Positions 15,719 through 24,011 of a stretch of 64,000 bases of DNA are shown piece by piece (the stretch's first letter is position 1; the number at the start of each line of letters is the position of its first letter). The position numbers and the translations under genes were made by a program. The stretch comes from an uncultured Bacteroidia bacterium. GTDB taxonomy: Bacteria > Bacteroidota > Bacteroidia > Bacteroidales > F082. The DNA is taken from positions 1 through 64,000 of the forward strand of contig CACXQV010000007.1 of the NCBI GenBank assembly GCA_902769875.1. The letters run 5' to 3'. Under the pieces are notes generated by a model. It made no database searches and had not been told where the DNA came from. It saw only the letters and a list, made by a program, of their open reading frames with translations.

Positions 15719-17533
15719 ATGAAAAAGTTACTTTTTACTTTGGTTTCGCTGGCAATGTCAGTAATGGCCATGGCCGGCAATTTCGTGATGCTTCCCTATT
15801 CGGGTCGCGCCGAACTGGAAAAACACTTCAATGACCCCAACCTGACGGTGCATTTCTACACCAATTCGGAGGTCTTTGCCACGGCTGAACGCTTCGATGC
15901 CGCCAGTATGGTCATGATTGACGAAAACGCCTTCTCTGAGAACGTGTGCTATACGTTGGTGTATTGCCCGAAAGCCCGACAGCAGCAATTTGACGCGCTG
16001 TTTTCGACCCAGACTTATGTCATCGTGAAAGGCTCGACGATGCCTTACAAGAACGACGGCGCAGTGGCCATTTTCGACAAAAAGGCGACCTTGCCTCGCT
16101 TGACTCGCGACTTCCCGCTGGTGACTGAGGAAGACCCGCGCATCCGTGAGATGCTTAATCAGGTGAACATGGATTCGATTGAGGCCACCGTCCAGCATTT
16201 GCAAGACTATGGCCAGCGCTTGTGGAACTCCGACAACGCTTTTGCCGCTTCCGACTGGATTGCAGGCCGTATGCAATCCTTGGGCCTCGAAGTGGAACAA
16301 CAGGCATTTTATGCCAACACTTGGCTCGGTAGCGGCCAGGCTGCGCCCAATGTCATTGGCATCCAGCGTGGTACGCTCTATCCCGACACTTACGTTGTTT
16401 GCGGTAGCCATTTCGATTCATTCTCATACGAAGCCATGATGGGCGGCGGATCAGCTCCGGGTGCCGACGACAACGCCACGGGCGTGGCCGCTGTGCTCGA
16501 AAGCGCAAGAATTATGACGCAATACGAGTTCGAGTACAGCATCGTCTATTGTGCCTACGGTTGTGAGGAAATGGGTTTGTATGGCAGTGAAGCATACGCC
16601 TCACGTTGCCAAGAGCAAGGCATGGACATCATCGGCTATTTCAACAACGACATGAACGGCTATCTGAATCCCGGCGACCAAATCCACATAGATTGCATCT
16701 ATCCCAACTCGGTGGAACCCATCGGCGAGTATTACATGAATGTCGGCAGCGTGTATTATCCCGAACTGCCCATCCGTCACGTCAACTTCAACGAGGGCGA
16801 CAGCGACCACACCTCTTTCAATAACCACGGCTATATGGGCATCTATCCCTTCGAGGACTATGAGCATTACAGCCCTTACATCCATACGCCCAACGACTTG
16901 ATTGGCACGAGCGTTAACAGTTTCGAGATGTCGCAGCAGTATTGCCAGATGAACATTGCTTGCTTGGCCGAGATTGCCAATCCTTTGGGCGAAACGCCTG
17001 TGGTTCAATGCAATCCGGTGAAGAATTTCAAAATCGTTGAACCATCGACCAAGGAGATGACAACGTTATGGTTGGCTTGGGAGGCTCCAGAAGAAGGCTC
17101 GACGGGTGAACTGGTGCATTTCGATGTGTACCGCGACAACGCTTTGCTTGCCACTTTGGAAATCGATGTCTTTGATTATCAGGATACAATTACGGTTGGC
17201 ACCCAAGCGGAGTATTACATTTTGGCGGTTTACAGCGATGGATGCGATGCCGCTTCCGAAACCCTTGTTGGTGAGGGAATTCCTGATGGTGTGAATGAGT
17301 TGGAAAGCGGTAGCACATTGGTTTATCCCAATCCCTCCAACGGCACTTTCAACCTCAATCTCGGCGCAGGCCAATGGAACGTGGAAGTTTACGACATCAC
17401 AGGCCGCAAAGTCTATGAAAACCGCGTGGATGGCCGCTCCGTCATCGACCTCGGAGAGTGCCCCAAGGGAATGTATTTCCTGAAGGCCACGGGCGAAAGC
17501 AGGGGAGTGACGGCAAAAATCATGGTGCAATAA
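15719..17533 (+). CDS. Secreted M28-family metallopeptidase with T9SS sorting domain
   Basis: A 604-residue protein with a signal peptide (about residues 1-19, ending A-M-A), an N-terminal pro-like region and an M28 Zn-peptidase domain. The metal and catalytic motifs are in order: G-S-H-F-D-S, G-A-D-D-N-A-T-G, Y-G-C-E-E-M-G-L, N-N-D-M-N-G and H-T-P-N-D. A fibronectin-like domain follows (about 430-510). The C-terminal type A sorting domain (V-Y-P-N-P-S-N-G-T-F ... G-M-Y-F-L-K-A) marks it for type IX secretion to the cell surface or medium. M28 enzymes are aminopeptidases or carboxypeptidases; the exact specificity is not visible. Confidence 0.9.
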   Translation: MKKLLFTLVSLAMSVMAMAGNFVMLPYSGRAELEKHFNDPNLTVHFYTNSEVFATAERFDAASMVMIDENAFSENVCYTLVYCPKARQQQFDALFSTQTYVIVKGSTMPYKNDGAVAIFDKKATLPRLTRDFPLVTEEDPRIREMLNQVNMDSIEATVQHLQDYGQRLWNSDNAFAASDWIAGRMQSLGLEVEQQAFYANTWLGSGQAAPNVIGIQRGTLYPDTYVVCGSHFDSFSYEAMMGGGSAPGADDNATGVAAVLESARIMTQYEFEYSIVYCAYGCEEMGLYGSEAYASRCQEQGMDIIGYFNNDMNGYLNPGDQIHIDCIYPNSVEPIGEYYMNVGSVYYPELPIRHVNFNEGDSDHTSFNNHGYMGIYPFEDYEHYSPYIHTPNDLIGTSVNSFEMSQQYCQMNIACLAEIANPLGETPVVQCNPVKNFKIVEPSTKEMTTLWLAWEAPEEGSTGELVHFDVYRDNALLATLEIDVFDYQDTITVGTQAEYYILAVYSDGCDAASETLVGEGIPDGVNELESGSTLVYPNPSNGTFNLNLGAGQWNVEVYDITGRKVYENRVDGRSVIDLGECPKGMYFLKATGESRGVTAKIMVQ

Positions 17534-17556
17534 GCCTCGGCTGACTTAAAATCTTC

Positions 17557-17596
17557 AAAATTCTCCGTTTCATATCGTTGAGGCGGAGAATTTTTT
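17557..17596 (+). terminator. Rho-independent terminator after the M28 peptidase gene
   Basis: AAAATTCTCCG (17557-17567) pairs with CGGAGAATTTT (17584-17594), 16-base loop, followed by further T residues. It lies 24 bases after the stop. Confidence 0.75.
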
Positions 17597-17630
17597 GTGT
17601 TTTTCTTATTCAAATTTTGCAAGTTGCGGT

Positions 17631-17820
17631 GCATTCCGATGTGATGCTGTTGTCCGATTGTTTCGATTTTACCGAACGCGCATCCCGATGGGATGCTGCT
17701 GTCCGATTGTTTCGATTTTACCGAACGCGCATCCCGATGGGATGCTGCTGTCCGATTGTTTCGATTTTACCAAACGTGCATCCCATCGGGATGCCATTTC
17801 GCTGTGTCCGACTAATCCCG
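17631..17820. repeat. Tandem 49-bp repeats carrying a GCATCCCGATGGGATGC palindrome
   Basis: Three 49-bp units (17631-17679, 17680-17728, 17729-17777) and a partial fourth fill most of the 357-bp gap between the peptidase and macrodomain genes. Units 2 and 3 are almost identical. Each starts with the palindrome GCATCCCGATGGGATGC (degenerate in unit 1; GCATCCCATCGGGATGC in the partial unit) and continues GTCCGATTGTTTCGATTTTACC. A further degenerate palindrome ACATCCCATAAGGATGTG lies near 17862. The open frames through it are repeats, not a protein. Confidence 0.8.
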
Positions 17821-17890
17821 TATGGATTTTCCATTGGTAAAACAATAAATATCAGCCTTTTACATCCCATAAGGATGTGAGGGCCTCGAA

Positions 17891-18700
17891 TTATATTATT
17901 TCCTGATAAATCTTCTTGTCAATATCCTTGAACACATTGAAAACCAATTGCTTGATGCTGCAATCGGGATGTTCGGCCAAGTAATCCTTGACGGTTCGCA
18001 CAGCGATTTCGGCGGCCAATCGGTTCGGGAAACGGAACTCACCCGTTGAAATGCAGCAGAACGCGATGCTTTCGAGCTTGTTTTCGTCGGCGCTGGCCAT
18101 AATGGAATGGTAACAAGAAGCCAATTGATTCTTCTGAAATTCAGTCGGGATGCCGTTTGGGATGATAGGACCAACCGTGTGGATGACATATTTGCAGGGC
18201 AAGTTGTAGGCCTTCGTGATTTTGGCCTGACCAGTCGGTTCCTCGTGACCTTGCAGGAGCATCAGTTGGTGGCATTCCTCGCGCAACTGCACGCCCGCAG
18301 CGGAATGGATGGCATTGTCGATGCACTTGTGCAAAGGGTGGAAGCAGCCCAACATTTGGCTGTTGGCCGCGTTCACGATGGCATCCACTTTCAGGCGGGT
18401 GATGTCGCCCTGCCAAATTGTATAGTTTAGGGTTGAGGGTTTAGAGTTGAGAGTAGTTGGAAGTGGGGAGGTAAGAGTTGATGGTTTAGTTAGGTCAACA
18501 ATTCCTTTTTCCTGCAACTGCTCCTGCAATTCCTCGTCCTGCAAACGCAGAAATTCCTCGCTGACGGGTTTCGGCCAACGCACGTTGCGCAAAGCACGGA
18601 ACAGGTCGCGCTTGCCTTGCAAATCCTCCGGAATCTGCATTTCGGAATATTGAGGGTCTTCTTTCAGAAGATAGTCTATGAGATAATATAAGCGGTTCAT
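17891..18700 (-). CDS. Zinc-type macrodomain protein (ADP-ribosyl hydrolase), sirtuin partner
   Basis: A 269-residue protein with an N-terminal helical extension (about 1-68), a linker rich in S, T, L and P, then a macrodomain. G-D-I (98-100) and N-A-A-N (110-113) are followed by the zinc-type loop G-C-F-H-P-L-H-K-C with C119, H124 and C126, then I-H-T-V-G-P. This subtype, known from SirTM operons, removes ADP-ribose from proteins. It lies 17 bases downstream of the sirtuin gene, so the two are probably co-transcribed. ATG 18700 is chosen over an upstream TTG. The linker is encoded by spacer-like DNA (18415-18495, CTCTAAACCCTCAACCC words) of the kind usually seen between genes. Confidence 0.85.
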   Translation of the reverse strand: MNRLYYLIDYLLKEDPQYSEMQIPEDLQGKRDLFRALRNVRWPKPVSEEFLRLQDEELQEQLQEKGIVDLTKPSTLTSPLPTTLNSKPSTLNYTIWQGDITRLKVDAIVNAANSQMLGCFHPLHKCIDNAIHSAAGVQLREECHQLMLLQGHEEPTGQAKITKAYNLPCKYVIHTVGPIIPNGIPTEFQKNQLASCYHSIMASADENKLESIAFCCISTGEFRFPNRLAAEIAVRTVKDYLAEHPDCSIKQLVFNVFKDIDKKIYQEII

Positions 18701-18717
18701 TTTCAACAATTAAACAA

Positions 18718-19569
18718 TTAAACAATCAACAATTTATTCAGTACCTCCCCAATATCCCCGTCAATCACTATCGACCTGTCCTTGATTTGTTCTACCGTGA
18801 ACGCCTCACCGAGGTTGATGGTGGCGTAGGTTGCCTCGGGGTTTTTGTAGGTCATCTGCATAAAGGGTAGTTTGATGATGGTCGGGGTGTTGCTCCCGAT
18901 GCCGAGGTCCCAGTACAGCACCTTACCGTGTTGGTGGCTGTTCACAAAATCGAGGTAACGCTGTGCGGCCTGGTGCCAGCCTTCGTCCTCCACGAAAGTG
19001 TTGTCGGAACGCAGGTTGACTTTCATCGGTTCGCCACAAACGGGACAATGGGGAATCAATTCGGTCGGAATCCGTAGAGACATGGCGCACCGCGTCTCTA
19101 CATATTGTGCCGCAATCATTTTCCTGATGGTTTCCTCGTTGTCGTAGGTCTTTTGGTGACAAGGTTTCGAGCATTGGAACAACCCATAATCGCCTTGGGT
19201 GTAGAACAGCCGTTGTTTGTCGAAGCCCGCCTTTTGGAATTGATGATCGACATTGGTGGTGATGACAAAATAGTCCTTGTCCTTCACGAGTTTCAGGAGG
19301 TTGTCGTAAACGGGTTTTGGGGCGGGCACATAGCGATTGTAGTAAATGTGTCGGCTCCAATAGGCCCAATGTTCTTCCTCGGTCGGGAACTGATGGAATC
19401 CCGCCGTGTACATATCGGTGAAGCCATATTTCTCGATGAAATCGGCAAAATGTTTTTCAAAGCGTTCCCCTGAATAGGTGAAGCCCGCCGAGGTGGATAG
19501 TCCCGCGCCCGCGCCAATGACGACGGCTTCGGCGGATTGGAGGGCACTGTGTAGTTTCTCTATTTCCAT
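18718..19569 (-). CDS. Sir2-family protein, class M-like (SirTM) ADP-ribosyltransferase candidate
   Basis: A 283-residue sirtuin-fold protein. The NAD motif is G-A-G-A-G-L-S (19-25), then T-T-N-V-D with N106 and D108, and a zinc knuckle at C133, C137, C175 and C178. In place of the usual catalytic H-G it reads T-Q-G-D with Gln125, 17 residues after D108. The same Asn/Asp/Gln pattern with the same Asp-to-Gln spacing is described for SirTM enzymes, which ADP-ribosylate lipoylated carrier proteins instead of deacetylating. The zinc macrodomain partner follows directly. No lipoylation or GcvH gene is nearby, unlike the described operons. ATG 19569 is used; an in-frame TTG lies nine bases upstream. 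Confidence 0.85.
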   Translation of the reverse strand: MEIEKLHSALQSAEAVVIGAGAGLSTSAGFTYSGERFEKHFADFIEKYGFTDMYTAGFHQFPTEEEHWAYWSRHIYYNRYVPAPKPVYDNLLKLVKDKDYFVITTNVDHQFQKAGFDKQRLFYTQGDYGLFQCSKPCHQKTYDNEETIRKMIAAQYVETRCAMSLRIPTELIPHCPVCGEPMKVNLRSDNTFVEDEGWHQAAQRYLDFVNSHQHGKVLYWDLGIGSNTPTIIKLPFMQMTYKNPEATYATINLGEAFTVEQIKDRSIVIDGDIGEVLNKLLIV

Positions 19570-19756
19570 AAAATCCAAGAGCCAGTTGCCTTATTTGAAC
19601 GCAAAGACGACTGGTTTATTGCGGGTAAGTCGGTTTGCTTATTTGTACATTCCGCCAAAGGTGTGATGGCACCGGGCATATTGGGGAAGGCGGTGCTTAA
19701 GAAACAAAACGTTGGTCATTTGTTTGATAAAAATGTTGCTTAGATGAAAAAAAGAC

Positions 19757-19764
19757 TATCTTTG
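19757..19764 (+). promoter_or_regulatory. -7 box (TATCTTTG) of the sialidase gene
   Basis: TATCTTTG is 19 bases before the ATG at 19784, with TTGC at 19736-19739 as a weak -33 candidate. The rest of the 214-bp gap between the divergent sirtuin and sialidase genes shows nothing I can name. Confidence 0.55.
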
Positions 19765-19783
19765 CGCAATAATACACTTGCTT

Positions 19784-20941
19784 ATGAGAAGACTGATTTT
19801 CACTGTTTTGGCATTTTGCCTTGGTTTTACTGCTTGCGACAACGCCAGCCAACACAAACAACAAACAGAACCTCAAAACGACTCCATCCTCCTGCGCACG
19901 GTCCTTTACCGCCCGGGCGACTATGGCTCAAGGAATTACCGCATCCCCGCCATCATCGCGGCGAAGGACGGCTCGCTCGTAGTGGCCACCGACAAGCGGA
20001 AACACAACGATGCCGACTTGCCCGAGGACATCGACATTCTTATTAATAGAAGCACCGACGGCGGTCGCACTTGGAGCGAACCTTACACCCTCGTTGAAGG
20101 GCAAGGGGTGGGGAAGGGCTTCGGCGACTGCGCCTTGGTACACACCCACGACGAAGGCGGCCTTTTGGCGGCTTTCGTGGGCGGTTGCGGCTTTTGGCAA
20201 GGAAGGCCTGAAAACCCGCTACGAACTTATATCGCAAGAAGTTACGACAACGGTCAGACTTGGACAGAGCCGAAGGACATCACCGACGAGCTTTATGGCG
20301 CGAAGTGCCAAAACGAGGTGAGCCACACTTGGTGGTCGGCCTTTTTCGCTTCGGGCAATGGCCTGATGACCTCCACGGGGCGCATTATGTTCGTTCTCGC
20401 CGTGCGCGACACCGAGGAGTGGTCGGCCTGCAACTATGTAGTTTACAGCGATAACAATGGCGAAACTTGGCATATTTCAGGCCGTGCCTCCCAGCGTGGC
20501 GACGAGGCCAAAGTGGTTGAACTTGCCGATGGCCGTATCCTGATGAGCATCCGGCACGAAGGGGAGCGTTGGTATAATATTTCGGAAGATGGCGGCCTCA
20601 CTTGGCAGCCCGAAACCTCCGCTTGGCCTGACCTCGTGGCCACAGCTTGCAATGGCGATATTATCCGTTATTCGTCTGTCAATGAGGGCGCTGAAAAGAA
20701 TGTTTTGCTTCATTCCTTGCCTGCCCCAGAACGCCGCGAGGATGTGACCGTCTATGTCAGTTACAATGAAGGCCTGACTTGGCCCGTGAGCAAGTGCATT
20801 GTGCCTTATGCTTCGGCCTATTCCTCGCTCTGCATCCTTCCCGACCACAGCATTGGCCTCTATGTGGAAGAGTCCGACGACGACACGTTGGGCTACTCGA
20901 TGGTGTTTTACAACTTCGGGTTGGAGTGGTTGGAAAAATAG
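19784..20941 (+). CDS. Lipoprotein exo-alpha-sialidase (GH33)
   Basis: This enzyme of about 385 residues would release terminal sialic acids from mucin or other host glycans. It has a lipoprotein signal with lipobox G-F-T-A-C, the N-Y-R-I-P motif whose Arg binds the sialate carboxylate, and five Asp-boxes (S-T-D-G-G-R-T-W, S-Y-D-N-G-Q-T-W, S-D-N-N-G-E-T-W, S-E-D-G-G-L-T-W, S-Y-N-E-G-L-T-W) spaced around a six-bladed propeller. The segment S-A-Y-S-S-L near the end holds the likely catalytic Tyr. ATG 19784 is preferred to an in-frame TTG at 19778. It is transcribed from its own promoter; no other sialic-acid genes are in the window. Confidence 0.92.
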   Translation: MRRLIFTVLAFCLGFTACDNASQHKQQTEPQNDSILLRTVLYRPGDYGSRNYRIPAIIAAKDGSLVVATDKRKHNDADLPEDIDILINRSTDGGRTWSEPYTLVEGQGVGKGFGDCALVHTHDEGGLLAAFVGGCGFWQGRPENPLRTYIARSYDNGQTWTEPKDITDELYGAKCQNEVSHTWWSAFFASGNGLMTSTGRIMFVLAVRDTEEWSACNYVVYSDNNGETWHISGRASQRGDEAKVVELADGRILMSIRHEGERWYNISEDGGLTWQPETSAWPDLVATACNGDIIRYSSVNEGAEKNVLLHSLPAPERREDVTVYVSYNEGLTWPVSKCIVPYASAYSSLCILPDHSIGLYVEESDDDTLGYSMVFYNFGLEWLEK

Positions 20942-20947
20942 TTTTTG

Positions 20948-20955
20948 TATTTTTG
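20948..20955 (+). promoter_or_regulatory. -7 box (TATTTTTG) upstream of a lipoprotein gene
   Basis: TATTTTTG begins seven bases after the sialidase stop and ends 24 bases before the ATG at 20980. It decides this start over longer upstream open frames that run inside the sialidase gene. Confidence 0.6.
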
Positions 20956-20979
20956 CAAGTCGAATCAAAAGTTAACGAT

Positions 20980-21585
20980 ATGAGAAAGAATTATTGGATG
21001 ATGGCCGCCATCCTTTTCTGCGGCCTTAGTATGGTTAGTTGTGGCAACAAGAATGTCAAGGAACAACCCAAGGAAGCCCAAGTGGAAACCGTTCAGGTTG
21101 AACGAGTTGTGTCAGATGCTGAGCTTTGCAACGCTGCTGTCGACAACTATTTGGTGAACGTGATTGGCAAGAATTACGCCGAAGCCAAGTATTGCATTCC
21201 TTGTCCTATCATCATCAGTACCGACGATGGCAATAAGGAAGATGTTTTGGTTTGGGGAGATTTTTGGGTGTTCAATTACGACATTGCCGGCGACACGCTG
21301 AAATGCGTTTCGGGCGGCGACCATCCCGGCCTGATGCACCTGAAGAAGACCGACAATGGTTTTGAAGTGAGTGGCTTTGATGCCGTTGAAGATGGTGCCG
21401 GCAACAGGGAAAGCGCCAAGAGGATTTTTGGTGATAATTTTGATGCCTTTGAGGAGCTCAACGGCAATGCCGAGAAACGAGAAGACATAAGGCTGCACAC
21501 CACCGCAGACTATGTGAAGAAGCACCAGCTGCCGGTCACGATGCTGCAAGACTTTGGCTGGCCTGCCGTTGAATTGCCGAAATAA
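20980..21585 (+). CDS. Hypothetical lipoprotein
   Basis: A 201-residue protein with a lipoprotein signal ending S-M-V-S-C. The mature part has a Glu/Lys-rich stalk followed by a compact domain (W-G-D-F-W-V-F-N-Y-D-I-A-G-D-T-L-K-C) that reminds me of NTF2-like or DUF lipoproteins of Bacteroidota, but I cannot name the family. A fully overlapping longer frame is rejected because the promoter and signal peptide fix the start at 20980. The next gene starts 21 bases after its stop, so the two may be co-transcribed. Confidence 0.75.
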   Translation: MRKNYWMMAAILFCGLSMVSCGNKNVKEQPKEAQVETVQVERVVSDAELCNAAVDNYLVNVIGKNYAEAKYCIPCPIIISTDDGNKEDVLVWGDFWVFNYDIAGDTLKCVSGGDHPGLMHLKKTDNGFEVSGFDAVEDGAGNRESAKRIFGDNFDAFEELNGNAEKREDIRLHTTADYVKKHQLPVTMLQDFGWPAVELPK

Positions 21586-21606
21586 ACGATAGTAGACCAA
21601 TCAATT

Positions 21607-22794
21607 ATGTTGGAAAACATTGAAAAATTCCTGAACCGCGTGGCCGAAGCCGCCGAAAGAAGCACCCTCGTGAAGATGACGCTGAGCAAGCCCGCGCAAA
21701 AACACGACGACTTGCGCAATGTGTATGTGAAGCCTGTATTGATAAAGGAGAAACGCCTTTTCGCCTTCACTTACCACTTTGAGCGTCGCGACGAGGTGAA
21801 GAACTACGACACCACGCAAATGCTTGGCATACTGCGTGAAATGATTCCAAACCGCTTCTTGAACGCCGTGCTTTTCACTGTGAGCGAGGATGTCACTTTG
21901 CTTGTTTCAGGCAAGGGCAAGGCCACGATTCAGACGAAGAAGGTGCAGGAATGTCGCGAGCAGAATTTGGAGCACGACAAGCAGAAAGCCCGCCTCATCA
22001 ATCCGGCCAATCCTTGGTGGTACCAGCTGGGCTTGACCACGCGCGAGGGCAAGATTACCGCCGACATGCAGCACAAGTTCAAGCAGATTTACAAATATGC
22101 CGAAATTGTGGAAAGCCTCATCAAGCCGATGAAGTTCGAAAGCACTGTCCACATTTCCGACATGGGGGCAGGGAAGGGGTATCTCACTTTTGCCCTCTAT
22201 GAGCTGCTGACCCAACGGCTGAATCTTGATGTGGACATAAAAGGCGTGGAAATTCGCCCTGATTTGGCGCTGAAAATTAACGAAATCATCAAGGCTAATA
22301 ATCTGAAAGGCTTGGAGTTCGTGGAAAGTAGCATCGAGGCGTATCATCCTGAAAAATTGGACGTTTTGATTGCTCTTCACGCCTGCAACACGGCCACCGA
22401 CGATGCTATCGCATCGGGAATAAAAGCTGGGGCGGAGTTGATTGTTTGCGCCCCGTGTTGCCATAAGCAAATTAGGCAGGAGATGGAGCGTTCAGGTCGT
22501 TTCGATGCCATCACGCGCTACGGCATTTTTCTTGAACGTCAGGCGGTGATGATTACTGACACCATCCGTGCTCTGATTTTGGAATATTTCGGCTACAAAA
22601 CCCAAGTGATGGAGTTCATAGAGATGGAACACACGCCGAAAAATGTCCTCCTCGTCGGGAGAAGGACCTCGAAAGCCGCGAGAGACCCGAAAATCTTGCA
22701 GCAGATTGCCGATTTGAAGGCACGGTATGGCATTGAAAGACATTACCTTGAAGGGGCATTGGACTTAAAATTCCAAGATTTCGACGAAAAATAG
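21607..22794 (+). CDS. SAM-dependent methyltransferase, METTL25/GSTCD-like (Methyltransf_32)
   Basis: A 395-residue protein. The N-terminal half (to about 180) has no clear catalytic motif. The C-terminal half is a class I methyltransferase with S-D-M-G-A-G-K-G-Y-L-T-F-A as the SAM loop, K-G-V-E-I-R-P as the acidic strand, A-L-H-A-C-N-T-A-T-D-D-A, and the diagnostic C-A-P-C-C-H-K-Q. In characterised eukaryotic members the substrate is a ribosome or tRNA component; the bacterial substrate is unknown to me. Confidence 0.8.
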   Translation: MLENIEKFLNRVAEAAERSTLVKMTLSKPAQKHDDLRNVYVKPVLIKEKRLFAFTYHFERRDEVKNYDTTQMLGILREMIPNRFLNAVLFTVSEDVTLLVSGKGKATIQTKKVQECREQNLEHDKQKARLINPANPWWYQLGLTTREGKITADMQHKFKQIYKYAEIVESLIKPMKFESTVHISDMGAGKGYLTFALYELLTQRLNLDVDIKGVEIRPDLALKINEIIKANNLKGLEFVESSIEAYHPEKLDVLIALHACNTATDDAIASGIKAGAELIVCAPCCHKQIRQEMERSGRFDAITRYGIFLERQAVMITDTIRALILEYFGYKTQVMEFIEMEHTPKNVLLVGRRTSKAARDPKILQQIADLKARYGIERHYLEGALDLKFQDFDEK

Positions 22795-22872
22795 TCGGGC
22801 ATTAAGAAATTCTTCGTATCTTCGTGGACTTTTTGGAGACAACAGAATCAATCATCTAAAAATAAAATAATT

Positions 22873-23898
22873 ATGCAAAACATCGATTGGGCAAATTTGA
22901 CATTTGGTTATTATCCAACGAATTACAATGTCCGTTGCTATTTCCGCAACGGCGAATGGGGCGAACTCGAAGTGAGCTCCGAAACCACCATCAACATCCA
23001 CATGGCTGCCACCTGCCTGCACTATGGTCAGGAAGCCTTTGAGGGTATGAAGGCTTTCCGGGGCAAGGACGGCAAGGTGCGTATCTTCCGCATGGACGAA
23101 AACGGTAAGCGTCTGCAAAGCTCTTGCGACGGCGTGATGATGGCCAAGCTGCCTCTTGAGAAGTTTGAGGAAGCCGTCATCAAAGTCGTGAAGCTGAATG
23201 CCGACTTCATCCCGCCTTACGAGACCGGAGCATCGCTCTACATCCGTCCGCTGCTCATCGGCATGGGTGCCCAAGTGGGTGTGAAACCTGCTTCCGAGTA
23301 CCTCTTCATCGTCTTCGTGACCCCCGTCGGCCCTTACTTCAAGGGCGGCTTCATGGCCAACCCCTACGTCATCACGCGCAAGTACGACCGCTCGGCCCCG
23401 CTCGGCACGGGTATCTTCAAAGTGGGTGGCAACTATGCTGCTTCGTTGCGTGCCCACGTTGAGGCTTGCCACGGCGGCCAGTATGCCTGCGAGTTCTATC
23501 TCGACGCCAAGGAAAAGAAATACATCGACGAGGCTGGCGCTGCCAACTTCTTCGGTATCAAGGACAACACCTACATCACGCCTCAGAGCACATCCATTCT
23601 GCCTTCCATCACCAACAAGAGCTTGATGCAGTTGGCAGAGTCCATCGGCATGAAGGTGGAACGCCGCCCCATCCCTGAGGAGGAACTGGCTACGTTTGAA
23701 GAGGCTGGCGCTTGCGGCACCGCTGCCGTCATCAGCCCCATCTCGCGCATCGACGACCCCGAAACGGGCAAGTCATACTCGTTTGGCAACGGCAAACCCG
23801 GCCCGTGGAGCGAGAAACTTTACAACAAGCTCCGTGGCATCCAATACGGCACCGAACCCGACGAATTTGGCTGGATTACCGTGGTTGAAGGCCTCTAA
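22873..23898 (+). CDS. ilvE: Branched-chain amino acid aminotransferase
   Basis: A 341-residue fold-type IV PLP enzyme that transaminates Leu, Ile and Val. Seen are the G-Q-E-A-F-E-G-M-K-A segment, R-P-L-L-I-G-M-G, the G-G-N-Y-A-A-S-L-R-A loop, the PLP-lysine segment L-D-A-K-E-K-K-Y-I-D-E-A-G-A-A-N-F-F, and the cofactor-binding G-T-A-A-V-I-S-P-I near the end. The length is typical for the larger (type II) IlvE form. It is monocistronic, followed by a clear terminator. Confidence 0.93.
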   Translation: MQNIDWANLTFGYYPTNYNVRCYFRNGEWGELEVSSETTINIHMAATCLHYGQEAFEGMKAFRGKDGKVRIFRMDENGKRLQSSCDGVMMAKLPLEKFEEAVIKVVKLNADFIPPYETGASLYIRPLLIGMGAQVGVKPASEYLFIVFVTPVGPYFKGGFMANPYVITRKYDRSAPLGTGIFKVGGNYAASLRAHVEACHGGQYACEFYLDAKEKKYIDEAGAANFFGIKDNTYITPQSTSILPSITNKSLMQLAESIGMKVERRPIPEEELATFEEAGACGTAAVISPISRIDDPETGKSYSFGNGKPGPWSEKLYNKLRGIQYGTEPDEFGWITVVEGL

Positions 23899-23923
23899 AC
23901 GGAAAAAATGCCGGAAACAAGAA

Positions 23924-23954
23924 AAAAAATGCGTCACCCCGTGGCGCATTTTTT
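23924..23954 (+). terminator. Rho-independent terminator after ilvE
   Basis: AAATGCGTCAC pairs with GTGGCGCATTT (one mismatch) around CCC, with A-runs before and T6 after, so it could work in both directions. The promoter of the next gene starts 11 bases later. Confidence 0.8.
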
Positions 23955-23964
23955 AATTAATGTG

Positions 23965-23972
23965 TATTTTTG
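23965..23972 (+). promoter_or_regulatory. -7 box (TATTTTTG) of the Omp28-like gene
   Basis: TATTTTTG lies 39 bases before the ATG at 24012 and directly after the ilvE terminator. Confidence 0.55.
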
Positions 23973-24011
23973 TAGCCTCAAACAAGAAATAATCATCTAA
24001 ATTTCAACACT

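Noticed and set aside
17631-17820. CRISPR array
   Set aside because: Units are contiguous 49-bp tandem copies without unique spacers, and no cas genes are in the window.
17578-17880. Open frames of 81-100 residues through the gap after the M28 peptidase gene
   Set aside because: They are translations of the 49-bp tandem repeats, show the same words in two frames, and have no start signals.
18700-18717. Frameshifted fusion of sirtuin and macrodomain genes
   Set aside because: Both genes have proper starts and stops with a 17-base gap; fused forms are not needed to explain them.
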